Below are positions 15,555 through 23,900 of a DNA stretch of 29,037 bases, piece by piece. Both the position numbers and the translations under genes were made by a program. How positions within the stretch are numbered: the first letter of the stretch is position 1; each line of letters opens with the position of its first letter. The notes beneath the pieces were generated by a model, which was given only the letters and a program-made list of their open reading frames with translations, did no database searches and had not been told where the DNA came from. The DNA comes from a virus: positions 1-29,037 of IMG/VR virus record IMGVR_UViG_3300025131_004927, one strand, 5' to 3'.

Positions 15555-16729
15555 AAAGAGAGTTTTTAGATTTAGGCAAACAGCCTATTGCAAATAATTT
15601 TGTAAAAGAAGATGAGTATCATTCTGAATTCTTTTATGATTTGAAAGTTGTGTTTGATGAAGAAACTAAATTGGTTTCTATGAAAGACTTTGTAAAGCCG
15701 GAGATGATGTTCAACGAAGATTACAAATACAATACTTCAATGTCAACACCAATGGTTAACCACTTTAAATCGGTAGCTGAGATGTTAACAGAAGAATTTA
15801 GGCCAGTAAATGTAATGGAGATTGGTTCAAATGACGGACCATTTATAAGACACTTTGATCCCACAACTGCAGTTTGTGTTGAGCCTTGTGGTAATTTTGC
15901 TGATATAACTGATGATATGGGATATGAAACATATGCGGAATTTTGGAATAAGGAACTGTCTCAAAAAATAAAATCAGAGCATGGAAATATGGATTTGATT
16001 TATTCTGCTAATTGTATTTGCCACATACAGGACTTAGATGACTGCTTTAGTTCAGTCGCTAACTTACTTAGTGACGATGGTGTCTTTGTATTTGAGGATC
16101 CTTCTCTACTTAGAATGTTAGAGAGAGGTTCATACGACCAAATATACGATGAACATGCGCATGTATTCTCAGTCACAGCTTTGGATAATATATTAAAGAA
16201 GAACGGTTTAACTCTTTTTGATATAGATAATCTATCAGTTCACGGTGGTTCTAACAGAATATATGCTACTAAAGATAATTCGGTTGATGTTAAACATACT
16301 GTTTTGGATAACCTAATGAGAGAAAAAGAGTTTGGAGTTGATAATTTCCAAACCTATCAGATATTTGCTGAGAGGATTGAGAAGTCTAAAAAAGACTTAG
16401 TAGATTTATTAAACAAATTAAAGAATGAAGGTAAGAAAGTAATCAGTATTGGCGCCACATCAAAGTCTACAACTGTATTTAATTATTGTGGAATTGATTC
16501 AGATTTAATTGACTGTATAACAGATACGACACCTGATAAGCAAGGAACTTTAGCGCCTGGTTCTTTAATACCAGTAGTAGATAGAAATCATGTTAGGTTA
16601 AAAGAATATGATTACGCTTTCTTGGGTGCTTGGAACTTTAAGGATTTGATTGCTAATAAGGAAAGTGAGTTTGTAGAGAGCGGTGGTCAGTTTATTACGC
16701 ATGTGCCAGAAATAATGGTATTTTCATAA
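15551..16729 (+). CDS. Sugar C-methyltransferase, TylCIII/NovU-like
   Basis: 392 residues, normal length for deoxysugar C-methyltransferases, which methylate a 4-keto-sugar at C3 or C5. VMEIGSNDGPF is the SAM loop. QIYDEHAHVFS holds the catalytic-region Y199-D-E201-H202. The C-terminal Rossmann-like domain (ISIGATSKSTTVFNYCGI) is also present. The N-terminal domain keeps LGKQPIANNF but lacks the two CxxC pairs that normally bind zinc ahead of it. The reaction needs a keto-sugar, which the nearby dehydratase could supply. Confidence 0.88.
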   Translation: MKREFLDLGKQPIANNFVKEDEYHSEFFYDLKVVFDEETKLVSMKDFVKPEMMFNEDYKYNTSMSTPMVNHFKSVAEMLTEEFRPVNVMEIGSNDGPFIRHFDPTTAVCVEPCGNFADITDDMGYETYAEFWNKELSQKIKSEHGNMDLIYSANCICHIQDLDDCFSSVANLLSDDGVFVFEDPSLLRMLERGSYDQIYDEHAHVFSVTALDNILKKNGLTLFDIDNLSVHGGSNRIYATKDNSVDVKHTVLDNLMREKEFGVDNFQTYQIFAERIEKSKKDLVDLLNKLKNEGKKVISIGATSKSTTVFNYCGIDSDLIDCITDTTPDKQGTLAPGSLIPVVDRNHVRLKEYDYAFLGAWNFKDLIANKESEFVESGGQFITHVPEIMVFS

Positions 16730-16739
16730 GGAGATTGAT

Positions 16740-17123
16740 ATGTATTATAATGAGGATGATAGAGCTCAAAGGTTATTAGATGTTTTTGAAGTTATAGATG
16801 GACAAATAAATGTTTCATATGTTAATAGTACAGAACACATTGTCGCTTGGCATAAACACGATATACAATCAGACTATTGGACTTGTATTAAAGGTTCTTT
16901 CAAAGTAGGTATGGCTACAGAAGAAGATGGTTGTGAATTCGTTTATTTATCAGATAAAAATCCACAGGTGATTGAGATGAAGCCAGGTGTATATCATGGT
17001 TATAAAGCTTTAGAGCCAGGTTCTATACTACTCTATTATCTAACGGAGAAATATAATCCAGATGATGAGTTTAGAGTTCCAGTAGGACATTTTGGTGAAG
17101 AGTGGGCAGCGGAGAATAAATGA
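16740..17123 (+). CDS. RmlC-like cupin (dTDP-4-keto-sugar 3,5-epimerase type)
   Basis: 127 residues, a single cupin domain. WHKHDIQSDYWTCIKGSFKVGM and PGVYHGYKALEPGSILLYYLTEKYNPDDE match the RmlC-like epimerase group, which inverts C3 and/or C5 of 4-keto-6-deoxy sugars. It is shorter than RmlC itself (~185), because the N-terminal arm is missing, so it may be a mono-epimerase. AAGGAG precedes the ATG, and it overlaps the next cupin gene at ATGA. Confidence 0.8.
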   Translation: MYYNEDDRAQRLLDVFEVIDGQINVSYVNSTEHIVAWHKHDIQSDYWTCIKGSFKVGMATEEDGCEFVYLSDKNPQVIEMKPGVYHGYKALEPGSILLYYLTEKYNPDDEFRVPVGHFGEEWAAENK

Positions 17124-17536
17124 CAACTCTTAAAGATGTAAAAGAATTTAATTTAAAATCATTTATTGAGCCAGATGGTAAGTTGACTCCAATTGAATTA
17201 GATAGAGATATACCATTTGATGTGAAAAGAATGTTTTATGTGTATGATGTTCACGATCAAAATGATAGAGGAAAGCACAGTCACCATAAAACTAAACAGA
17301 TTTTAATTGCTGTAAGTGGTAGAGTAACTGTTGCTTGTGATGATGGTAAAACAAAAAGGAATTATGTTTTAGATGAACCAAGCAGAGCCTTATACATTCC
17401 AGAGATGATATGGGATGAACAAATATATCACAGCGAAGATTCAGTTTTATTGGTTTTAGCAAATACCAACTACGATTTTTCTGATTATATAGAAGATTAT
17501 GAAGAGTTTAAGAGATTAAAGAATGAAAGTAAGTAA
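17120..17536 (+). CDS. FdtA/QdtA-like 3,4-ketoisomerase (WxcM-like cupin)
   Basis: 138 residues, full length for dTDP-4-oxo-6-deoxyhexose 3,4-ketoisomerases. VKRMFYVYDV, RGKHSHHKTKQILIAVSG (R50, G51, H53, H55), ALYIPEMIWDEQ and the end block YDFSDYIEDYEEF are the family landmarks; the H-x-H pair sits where the catalytic histidines of FdtA lie. It moves the keto group from C4 to C3, setting up transamination at C3 by the DegT-type enzyme at 19587. Confidence 0.87.
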   Translation: MTTLKDVKEFNLKSFIEPDGKLTPIELDRDIPFDVKRMFYVYDVHDQNDRGKHSHHKTKQILIAVSGRVTVACDDGKTKRNYVLDEPSRALYIPEMIWDEQIYHSEDSVLLVLANTNYDFSDYIEDYEEFKRLKNESK

Positions 17537-17547
17537 GGAGAAAACAA

Positions 17548-18213
17548 ATGAAAGTAAATAGAATAGATGTACCATATCCAGCAATTTATATAGAGAATTT
17601 TTTCCCCAACGAATCATTATTAAAAGCAGTTGCTGAGAGTTATGATGATGTGTCTGATTGGGTAAGATACGATGGGGAAGATGCAGGTCAGATTCAATGG
17701 TGTAATAAATTGGGCCGTGAGAATATTCCATCGCCGGCGTTGGTTGTTATGGATTATATGGTTACTCATTTTGATCCCAATAAAGTATTTGGATTGACAG
17801 ATAATGCATTTCCAGATTTGTCTTACTATGGTGGTGGGATGATGGTTACGCCTAACAAAAATGGTGAAGGTGGTTATTTAGGAATGCATGTTGATGCTAC
17901 ATCTCATGGAATACGTAAGGATTGGCATCGAGAGTATAGTGTTATACTTGGTTTATCAGAAGAACATGATGAATCTTTTGATTTGCTTGTACATGATGGA
18001 AAAAAGAGTCATGCTAGAGTACCATATAAATTTAATAGTTTATGGGCATTCAAAGCTTCGGATGGAGCAACAACAGATTGGGAGTCTTGGCACGGTGTGG
18101 ATAAAATAACGAAGGGTCTTGATAGAAAAACTTTGGGTGTAATGTATTGGTCTAAAGGCGAAGAAGGAAGTGGCGTTAAAGCTAAATTTAATAATAATTT
18201 GGAGTTCAATTGA
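17548..18213 (+). CDS. 2-oxoglutarate/Fe(II)-dependent oxygenase-like
   Basis: 221 residues. GGYLGMHVDAT gives H114-x-D116, SWHG gives H182, and DRKTLGVMYW gives R193, the iron triad plus the 2-oxoglutarate arginine at the usual H-x10-R spacing. The jelly-roll core lies between (YSVILGLSEEHD, FDLLVHDGK). It probably hydroxylates a sugar or protein side chain. Related oxygenases are common in marine myoviruses. The stop overlaps the TTG of the next gene. Confidence 0.83.
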   Translation: MKVNRIDVPYPAIYIENFFPNESLLKAVAESYDDVSDWVRYDGEDAGQIQWCNKLGRENIPSPALVVMDYMVTHFDPNKVFGLTDNAFPDLSYYGGGMMVTPNKNGEGGYLGMHVDATSHGIRKDWHREYSVILGLSEEHDESFDLLVHDGKKSHARVPYKFNSLWAFKASDGATTDWESWHGVDKITKGLDRKTLGVMYWSKGEEGSGVKAKFNNNLEFN

Positions 18214-18938
18214 AAATATTAGTAACAGGTGGCAACGGAGAGTTTTGTAAACATTTGGTTGAGCTGGGTAAGGAACACTCATTTTTAACACCAATTAAAC
18301 AGCCCATGTATCCTGGATTGGATGTGAGAGATTATTGGAATATCGATTGGTATTTTAAACAAAAACAATACGAGTTTGATTATGTAATTCATGCAGGCGC
18401 TATTACAAGACCAATGGTTATCCACGAGGATAATCCTACATTGAGTATAAAAACAAATATTATTGGAACTGCTAATGTTGTTATGGCATGTGAGAAGTAC
18501 AATAAAAAAATAATTTACATTTCTACTGATTATGTTTATGAAGGTATAGATGGAAACTATAAAGAAACTGATGCTATGAAACCATTCACAAAATATGGGT
18601 GGTCTAAATTGGGTGGTGAATGTGCAGTACAAATGTACGATAACCATTTGATATTAAGAATGGCTATGAACAGAAAACCATTTCCACATCCAAAGGCTTT
18701 AAAGGATATGAGAAAGAGCCTTATGTATATTGAGGATGCTGCAGAGGCAACTTTGAAGTTGTTAGATGAAACTGGTATTATAAATGTGGGTGGGAAATCA
18801 CAATCTGTTTATGATTTTGTGAAAGAGGAAAGGGATGATGTTGATCCTATATACCTATCAGAAATATCTGATGTTAATATGGCTACGGATTGTTCTATGA
18901 ATACAGATAAAATGGTGGGAGCTTTGAATGAGCAATAA
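18210..18938 (+). CDS. RmlD-like NAD(P)-dependent sugar reductase (SDR)
   Basis: 242 residues. KILVTGGNGEF is the nucleotide-binding loop, STDYVYEG and Y129-G-W-S-K133 are the catalytic strand and YxxxK pair, as in dTDP-4-dehydrorhamnose reductase. It is shorter than RmlD (~290). TTG 18210 is the start, with GGAG at 18201-18204 five bases away and TTGA overlap with the oxygenase gene. It would reduce a 4-keto sugar. Confidence 0.82.
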   Translation: MKILVTGGNGEFCKHLVELGKEHSFLTPIKQPMYPGLDVRDYWNIDWYFKQKQYEFDYVIHAGAITRPMVIHEDNPTLSIKTNIIGTANVVMACEKYNKKIIYISTDYVYEGIDGNYKETDAMKPFTKYGWSKLGGECAVQMYDNHLILRMAMNRKPFPHPKALKDMRKSLMYIEDAAEATLKLLDETGIINVGGKSQSVYDFVKEERDDVDPIYLSEISDVNMATDCSMNTDKMVGALNEQ

Positions 18939-19587
18939 AATTGTTAATCACATTGAGAGTACTAAATTTTTGAGTGAAGATGTGTGGTTTTCTGAAGCTG
19001 GTAAATTTATTTATTTCAAATCATCCAGAACAGCTGGTACTTCAATTTTAAGAGGAGTTTTTCATGATAAACATAATATGAAAACTGTACCATTGGCTGT
19101 TAAAAGCTTTGATATGACTCTAACAGATAAAGAAATTAAATCTGATTATTTTACATTTACTTTTGTTAGAAATCCCTTTGAAAAAATTGTTTCGTGTTAT
19201 CATTTTATACAAAATAATCCCAGCCACGCTAACTGGCGTAGGGATATAAAATTATCTACCTTTGGAGATTTTATAGAAAATAAATTGGTAGATAAAAATG
19301 GATATGTCACAGATGGTCATTGGCTTCCATTTCATTATTATGCTTATTCAGGCGGTGAAAGAATTGTAGATTTTATTGGTAGATTTGAAACTCTCGATGA
19401 TGACTGGAGCTATATTGGGGATAAATTATATTGGAAAGATAGTAAGTTACCACATTATCAAGGACATCCTGATTGGGAAACTACAGGAGATGGCAAGTCG
19501 TACAGAGATATGTATACTGAAAAAACTAGGAATATAGTAGCAAATATTTACAGTAAAGATTTAAAGCTTTTTGGATATGAATTCTAA
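18928..19587 (+). CDS. Sulfotransferase, Sulfotransfer_2-like
   Basis: 219 residues. K31-SSRTAGTS is the 5'-phosphosulfate-binding loop and FVRNPFEKIVSCY provides R81 and S89, the 3'-phosphate-binding pair with the canonical R-x7-S spacing. FIGRFETLDDDW and the end block Y..MYTEKTRNIVANIY.KDL.LFGYEF are typical of the carbohydrate (heparan/chondroitin) sulfotransferase group. It would transfer sulfate from host-made PAPS to the glycan. No signal or membrane anchor is present, so it acts in the cytoplasm. TAATG junction downstream. Confidence 0.9.
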   Translation: MSNKIVNHIESTKFLSEDVWFSEAGKFIYFKSSRTAGTSILRGVFHDKHNMKTVPLAVKSFDMTLTDKEIKSDYFTFTFVRNPFEKIVSCYHFIQNNPSHANWRRDIKLSTFGDFIENKLVDKNGYVTDGHWLPFHYYAYSGGERIVDFIGRFETLDDDWSYIGDKLYWKDSKLPHYQGHPDWETTGDGKSYRDMYTEKTRNIVANIYSKDLKLFGYEF

Positions 19588-20519
19588 TGATACAGTTATT
19601 TAATATAAATCATCATATAATAGATACTTCTAAATTTTCTAATATACTACATGATGATGTAGTAGTAGAGTTTGAAAAGAAAATTGCAGAGTATGTGGGT
19701 GCTAAGTATGCTTGTGCTATTAATAGTGCAACCAATGCTATCTTCTTAACTTTTACTATGGATTACTTTCTGAAACCTCGTACAATTAAAATACCAAGTA
19801 TGATTCCACCTGTAGTTGCTAATGCTATTATCACAAGTCATAACAAAGTAGAGTTTATAGATAATGTTAAGTGGTTTGGTAATTCATATATTTTACATAA
19901 ATTCAGAACATACAAGGTGGTAGACTCTGCTCAGAAATTAGAGAAGAATCAATTTAGAAAGGAATGTAAGCCAGATGATGTGATGATATTTAGTCATTAC
20001 CCAACTAAACCTTTAGGTGGTATAGATGGTGGAGTAATCGTTACAGATGATTATAAAAAATATAAATGGTTTAAGGAAGCAGTATTGAACGGTATGAGTT
20101 ATGCTGAGAATAATTGGGAACGTGGTATATCTTTCCCAGGCTATAAGATGTATATGAATTCACTCCAAGCTGAAATACTGATGAGAAATTTTGAACACTT
20201 TGATAAAAAAATGAGGGTATTGGGAACTTTGGTTGATATATATAATAGAGAGTTCGGTTATGAGAATACAAGTAAACATTTGTATAGAATAGAGGTTTTA
20301 GATAATGAAAAGTTCATTAAGAATATGAAAGATGTTGGGATAGTTTGTGGTATACATTATCCAGCTCTTCATAAGAATCCAATATATAATGAAGGTGTAG
20401 AATTTAAATGTCCTAAATCTGAAAAATTAGAGAAAAGGACTGTTAGTTTGCCAATGAATGAGGGGTTAACATTTTTACAAACTGAATATATAGTAGATAA
20501 AGTAAAGGAGTTGTTATGA
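19587..20519 (+). CDS. DegT/DnrJ/EryC1-type sugar aminotransferase
   Basis: 310 residues, a little short for the family (~370). D113 (in VVDSAQKLE) and K141 (in SHYPTKPLGG) are the expected PLP-ring and Schiff-base residues, followed by DGGVIVTD; the end block GIVCGIHYPALHKNP and RTVSLPMNEGLT is the usual C-domain pattern. The missing length is mostly between the N-terminal helix and the lysine. It would put an amino group on a keto sugar, probably the product of the FdtA-like isomerase. Confidence 0.85.
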   Translation: MIQLFNINHHIIDTSKFSNILHDDVVVEFEKKIAEYVGAKYACAINSATNAIFLTFTMDYFLKPRTIKIPSMIPPVVANAIITSHNKVEFIDNVKWFGNSYILHKFRTYKVVDSAQKLEKNQFRKECKPDDVMIFSHYPTKPLGGIDGGVIVTDDYKKYKWFKEAVLNGMSYAENNWERGISFPGYKMYMNSLQAEILMRNFEHFDKKMRVLGTLVDIYNREFGYENTSKHLYRIEVLDNEKFIKNMKDVGIVCGIHYPALHKNPIYNEGVEFKCPKSEKLEKRTVSLPMNEGLTFLQTEYIVDKVKELL

Positions 20520-20650
20520 AAACATCACTTGGAGTTATTAAAGAGTTGGTAAAAAAATATCCTAATGATATGCAGTTGGGTAGTAAGGTTAGACATTTTA
20601 TTTATCAGCTGGAAAATGCGAAGAAAGATAAAAATGGGAAAGAGAAATGA
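20516..20650 (+). CDS. Small hypothetical protein, 44 residues
   Basis: ATG 20516 overlaps the aminotransferase stop (ATGA) and its own TGA overlaps the next ATG at 20647 (ATGA). AAGGAG lies just upstream of its start. It encodes a charged helical peptide beginning MKTSLGVIKELVKKYP and ending NGKEK. It fills the only space between two coupled genes. No function is recognised. Confidence 0.6.
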   Translation: MKTSLGVIKELVKKYPNDMQLGSKVRHFIYQLENAKKDKNGKEK

Positions 20651-21207
20651 GTATACCTAAACATGGAAAATATGAGTGGCTTCCTATCTTATACGATTTC
20701 ATTGTTACTTTGAAGCCCAAGCGCATAGTGGAATTTGGACCAGGTGCGGGATATACAACAATAGTTATGGCTAAAGCGTTAGATGCTCAAAAAATAGATG
20801 GTCATATAAACTCTTACGATATTTGGGATGATAAATACTGGGGTAAAAGAAGTGTAACCCAAGCTGAATATGATGCTTGGAGTGTATCAAGCTATATAAC
20901 TTTAGAAAGTTGTGACTTTTATGAGTGGATTAAAGATGGGTGTGAGGAGTTTGATTTTCTTTATTTCGATATTAACAACACTTCAGAAAAATTAACAGTT
21001 CTTTATAATTCAGTAAAAGATCAGATTAAAAATGGTTCGGTTGTATTCTTTGAAGGTGGATCGAAGGAGAGAGATTCACACGGACACAATGGTGGAAGTA
21101 TGTATGATATAAAAGACAAAGTAGGTTATAAGATATTGACTGGTAATGTTAAGTATTCAGCTTCTGCTATATATAATACTGATATGTATGATTTGGACTT
21201 TTCGTGA
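20647..21207 (+). CDS. Class I SAM methyltransferase (Methyltransf_24-like)
   Basis: 186 residues. RIVEFGPGAGYTTIVMAKAL is motif I, INSYDIW the acidic strand, and FDFLYFDIN plus VVFFEGGSKERD complete the core. The EGG-[SA]-K ending and overall layout are shared with the methyltransferase at 22827, so the two are probably diverged copies. It is a small O- or N-methyltransferase by family; the target sugar position is unknown. It ends in a GTGA overlap with the next gene. Confidence 0.75.
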   Translation: MSIPKHGKYEWLPILYDFIVTLKPKRIVEFGPGAGYTTIVMAKALDAQKIDGHINSYDIWDDKYWGKRSVTQAEYDAWSVSSYITLESCDFYEWIKDGCEEFDFLYFDINNTSEKLTVLYNSVKDQIKNGSVVFFEGGSKERDSHGHNGGSMYDIKDKVGYKILTGNVKYSASAIYNTDMYDLDFS

Positions 21208-22103
21208 GTAAGATATTAGTAATAGCAACTGGTTGGCATTTCAGTTCTCATTTCTATGAGAATATGATTAAACAGGTGGTTCCTGATGGGTGGGAAGTAG
21301 ATTACTTTTGTGTAGCACACAGACTACCCGAAGATGAGAACACAATCAAAGAAAAGGAAGATGCTAGACACTTAGATGATGGTAATTTCTTAGATGAACT
21401 AGACCAATTGATGTATGAATATCCAATAACAACTGAACAGATAAAAGAGTTGGGTTGGAAGTTTATGATTGAAGATAATACTGTAGGTGATATGGAATGC
21501 TTCAATCAATGGTCTGAGTACCATGATTATAGAAAGTATGATTTTGTTTTAGTTACACACGATGACAATCTGATTTTATCAGACCAATTGTTTGTTGATA
21601 TTGTTGGTGGTGTGAATGTACATAAGCCAATAGTAGAAAGTAGGTATGGTCAAGGTCACCAATTTGATACAGAGATTGTAAAGTTAAATGAGGATTGGTT
21701 GTTTTTAGATAATGGTTATAATAAAGAAATACCAAAAGCTTTTGAACCAAGAGGATCTTTTAGTTTTTATAAAAGAGAGTTGATAGATATGTTGCCAGAT
21801 AACAAATTTGATATGTACCAAGAGGGTGGTATGGGTATTGTTAATAGAGTTGGTAAAACAGATAGTGTAGGTCATCAAGGAATATCAGCTTGGAATACTC
21901 ATGCAGGAACATTTAGAGAATTTTTATATAATGAATTACCAGAACTTGGGTTGGTGGATAAGACTCGATGGTTATCAAATACAAAAAGGGTTAGTAAATA
22001 TTGTATCGAAGGTGAGAGAGGATTTCTGAGTAACCATAAAGCAGATGGAAATGTCTATGTAGAAGATGTTAAGAAGATAATGAAAGATATGGATTGGATA
22101 TAA
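21204..22103 (+). CDS. Hypothetical protein, possible glycosyltransferase
   Basis: 299 residues. KILVIATGWHFSSHFYENM opens like a Rossmann strand-loop, and YDFVLVTHDDNLILSD carries an HDDN that could serve as a DxD-like metal site. I do not recognise the family. The carbohydrate context makes a GT-A-like enzyme the best guess, but no donor-site motif is clear. GTG start in a GTGA overlap; TAATG junction downstream. Confidence 0.5.
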   Translation: MSKILVIATGWHFSSHFYENMIKQVVPDGWEVDYFCVAHRLPEDENTIKEKEDARHLDDGNFLDELDQLMYEYPITTEQIKELGWKFMIEDNTVGDMECFNQWSEYHDYRKYDFVLVTHDDNLILSDQLFVDIVGGVNVHKPIVESRYGQGHQFDTEIVKLNEDWLFLDNGYNKEIPKAFEPRGSFSFYKRELIDMLPDNKFDMYQEGGMGIVNRVGKTDSVGHQGISAWNTHAGTFREFLYNELPELGLVDKTRWLSNTKRVSKYCIEGERGFLSNHKADGNVYVEDVKKIMKDMDWI

Positions 22104-22825
22104 TGCAACCAATAATTCATGACAGGCACATAGTAAAGAAAGAATTTGAGAATTTAATAATGAATGGTCCTATAGAATATCAAATGCCAGATAATTTAAC
22201 AGTAGTGACTTGTAGAAATGAGGGTACATTAGAAGATAGAATTATACCACATCTATCAGGCTATGAGGAAGAATCTATCTTAGAGAGTAATATGAGATAC
22301 TTAGGTTTAGAGTTGGTTGTACTTAGAGATAGTAGATTACCTTGGAGAAATACATTTAAGTTTGAAATGCTATATAACTATCTGAACTCTGGCAAATGTA
22401 CTACTGAATACTTTATGTGCTTGGATGCTATTGATGTTATATGGATAGATGAACCACAAAGAGTGATAGATATTTTTGAGTCGTATGATTGTGATGCTTT
22501 GTTTATGTCTACCCATTCAAGAGATGGGTACAATTGTATGCCAGAAGTAAAAGAGTGGGTTGATACAATAAATTCTAAAAATAGATATTTGAATAGTGGT
22601 GTTTATATTGGTAAGACTTCATTTGTGAAAGAAATGGTTGATGCTGCTATGGATTATGCTATACCACATGGAGTAACTATGGATGGTTATAGAGAGTATT
22701 TAAATAGCGAACCATCAGACTACCCAGCGGGTTCACAAGACCAAGACATATTCAGATATATTGAACCAAAATTTTATCCACGATTGAAAGTGGATTATGA
22801 AAACCAAATGGCATATAGGAGTTAG
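22103..22825 (+). CDS. PLOD-like GT-A glycosyltransferase
   Basis: 240 residues. TEYFMCLDAIDVIWIDEPQRVIDIF has the D-x-x-D site (D108, D111), and YLNSGVYIGKTSFVKEM, AGSQDQDIFRYI and a closing YRS match the glycosyltransferase domain of procollagen lysyl hydroxylases (PLOD) and the related GT25-like group. It would transfer a sugar from a UDP-hexose. ATG 22103 is used because it forms a TAATG junction; a TTG three codons earlier (22094) is an alternative. Confidence 0.72.
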   Translation: MQPIIHDRHIVKKEFENLIMNGPIEYQMPDNLTVVTCRNEGTLEDRIIPHLSGYEEESILESNMRYLGLELVVLRDSRLPWRNTFKFEMLYNYLNSGKCTTEYFMCLDAIDVIWIDEPQRVIDIFESYDCDALFMSTHSRDGYNCMPEVKEWVDTINSKNRYLNSGVYIGKTSFVKEMVDAAMDYAIPHGVTMDGYREYLNSEPSDYPAGSQDQDIFRYIEPKFYPRLKVDYENQMAYRS

Positions 22826-22826
22826 A

Positions 22827-23558
22827 TTGAATAAAGAAATATATACAGTAAAAGATCGAGCTTTTTCAAGAGAAGAATTATTGATAGTAAAGAGACAGAA
22901 ACAACAAACTTTATTTGTATATGAATATGTAAAAGAAATAAAACCTAATACAATTGTTGAGTTGGGGGTAGGAACCGGTGGACTTACAATTGCAATGGCT
23001 GTTGGACTCAAACAAGTAAACCCTACAGGTAAAATATACTCATATGATCTACATTCACTTTCATACCTTAAAGGAATTGATTGGATGAGGGCGCGCAAGG
23101 ATGGTACGGAACATAGAGGAATAGTAAAGGAATTAGAGGAAAGAGGTTTGTCTGCTAATAATAGTTTGTGGAATGATTTATGTAGAAGATATGATTATGT
23201 TCCTTTAACTGCTAGTTTTGTGGATATGTGGACATTTACTGAAGGAGATTGTCATGAAACATTTGTAAAAAATCCAATTCCTTTTGATTTGTTATTAATA
23301 GATGCTGGACAAGGTTGGGATGGTATTTATAAAATAGTTATTGAAAATAATTTTATTAATAACCAAATAAAATCTGGAGCGAGGGTAATAATAGAGGGTG
23401 GTGCAAAAAGACATCCGTTAATTAATGAGAAAACTTTTAAAGATTTTAATAAAAAATTTAAAAAACCACCATTTAATTATGAATGTGTTGCGGTTGGGAC
23501 TAATGACACAGACAGATGGTACGATATGTCAAGTATATCAATTTTGGAATTAAATTAG
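22827..23558 (+). CDS. Class I SAM methyltransferase
   Basis: About 243 residues. TIVELGVGTGGLTIAMAVGL is motif I, IYSYDLHS the acidic strand, FDLLLIDAGQGW the acidic pocket and VIIEGGAKRHP the end of the core. It resembles the methyltransferase at 20647 in motif I and in EGGAK. TTG 22827 is preferred because AGGAG at 22817-22821 lies 5 bases before it; ATG 22797, inside the PLOD-like gene, would add 10 residues but lacks a site. Confidence 0.75.
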   Translation: MNKEIYTVKDRAFSREELLIVKRQKQQTLFVYEYVKEIKPNTIVELGVGTGGLTIAMAVGLKQVNPTGKIYSYDLHSLSYLKGIDWMRARKDGTEHRGIVKELEERGLSANNSLWNDLCRRYDYVPLTASFVDMWTFTEGDCHETFVKNPIPFDLLLIDAGQGWDGIYKIVIENNFINNQIKSGARVIIEGGAKRHPLINEKTFKDFNKKFKKPPFNYECVAVGTNDTDRWYDMSSISILELN

Positions 23559-23573
23559 AGAAGGAGAAATACA

Positions 23574-23897
23574 ATGTCAAATGATAAAGATAAGTTAAAA
23601 TTAATTGAAAATGAATTGAAAGATAAAGCTGCAAAGTTGGAAAGTAAAATGGAACCCGAGATGGAAAAAGAACTGGAAAATAAAAAAGATGTACCAGGGC
23701 TGTATAACCTTTACCAGGACACAACAGATGGAACATTAACTTTTGATGAGAATACTGAATTATTTTTAGTTATGGCTAACCTTATAAATGAAGCTTATGA
23801 TAACTATATATCATCTAAGGGATACGAAGATGGCTGTAAGGAAGCGATTTTACATTTAGTTGATGCTAAGGAAGCATTGTCAGTTACGGAATTTTAA
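23574..23897 (+). CDS. Hypothetical protein with N-terminal coiled coil
   Basis: 107 residues. The first ~45 are highly charged with K/E heptads (LIENELKDKAAKLESKMEP), a probable coiled coil; the rest holds DTTDGTLTFDENTELFLVMANLINEAY and an acidic helix. AAGGAG sits 6 bases before ATG 23574. It is one of the few genes in the island without an evident enzyme domain; an assembly or scaffold role is only a guess. Confidence 0.65.
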   Translation: MSNDKDKLKLIENELKDKAAKLESKMEPEMEKELENKKDVPGLYNLYQDTTDGTLTFDENTELFLVMANLINEAYDNYISSKGYEDGCKEAILHLVDAKEALSVTEF

Positions 23898-23900
23898 AAA

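Noticed and set aside
18285-18647. 120-codon open frame on the - strand
   Set aside because: Opposite the RmlD-like reductase; hydrophobic composition reflects antisense A+T-rich codons, not a real membrane protein.
22733-23098. 121-codon open frame on the - strand
   Set aside because: Spans the junction of two clear + strand genes and shows no domain or ribosome binding site.
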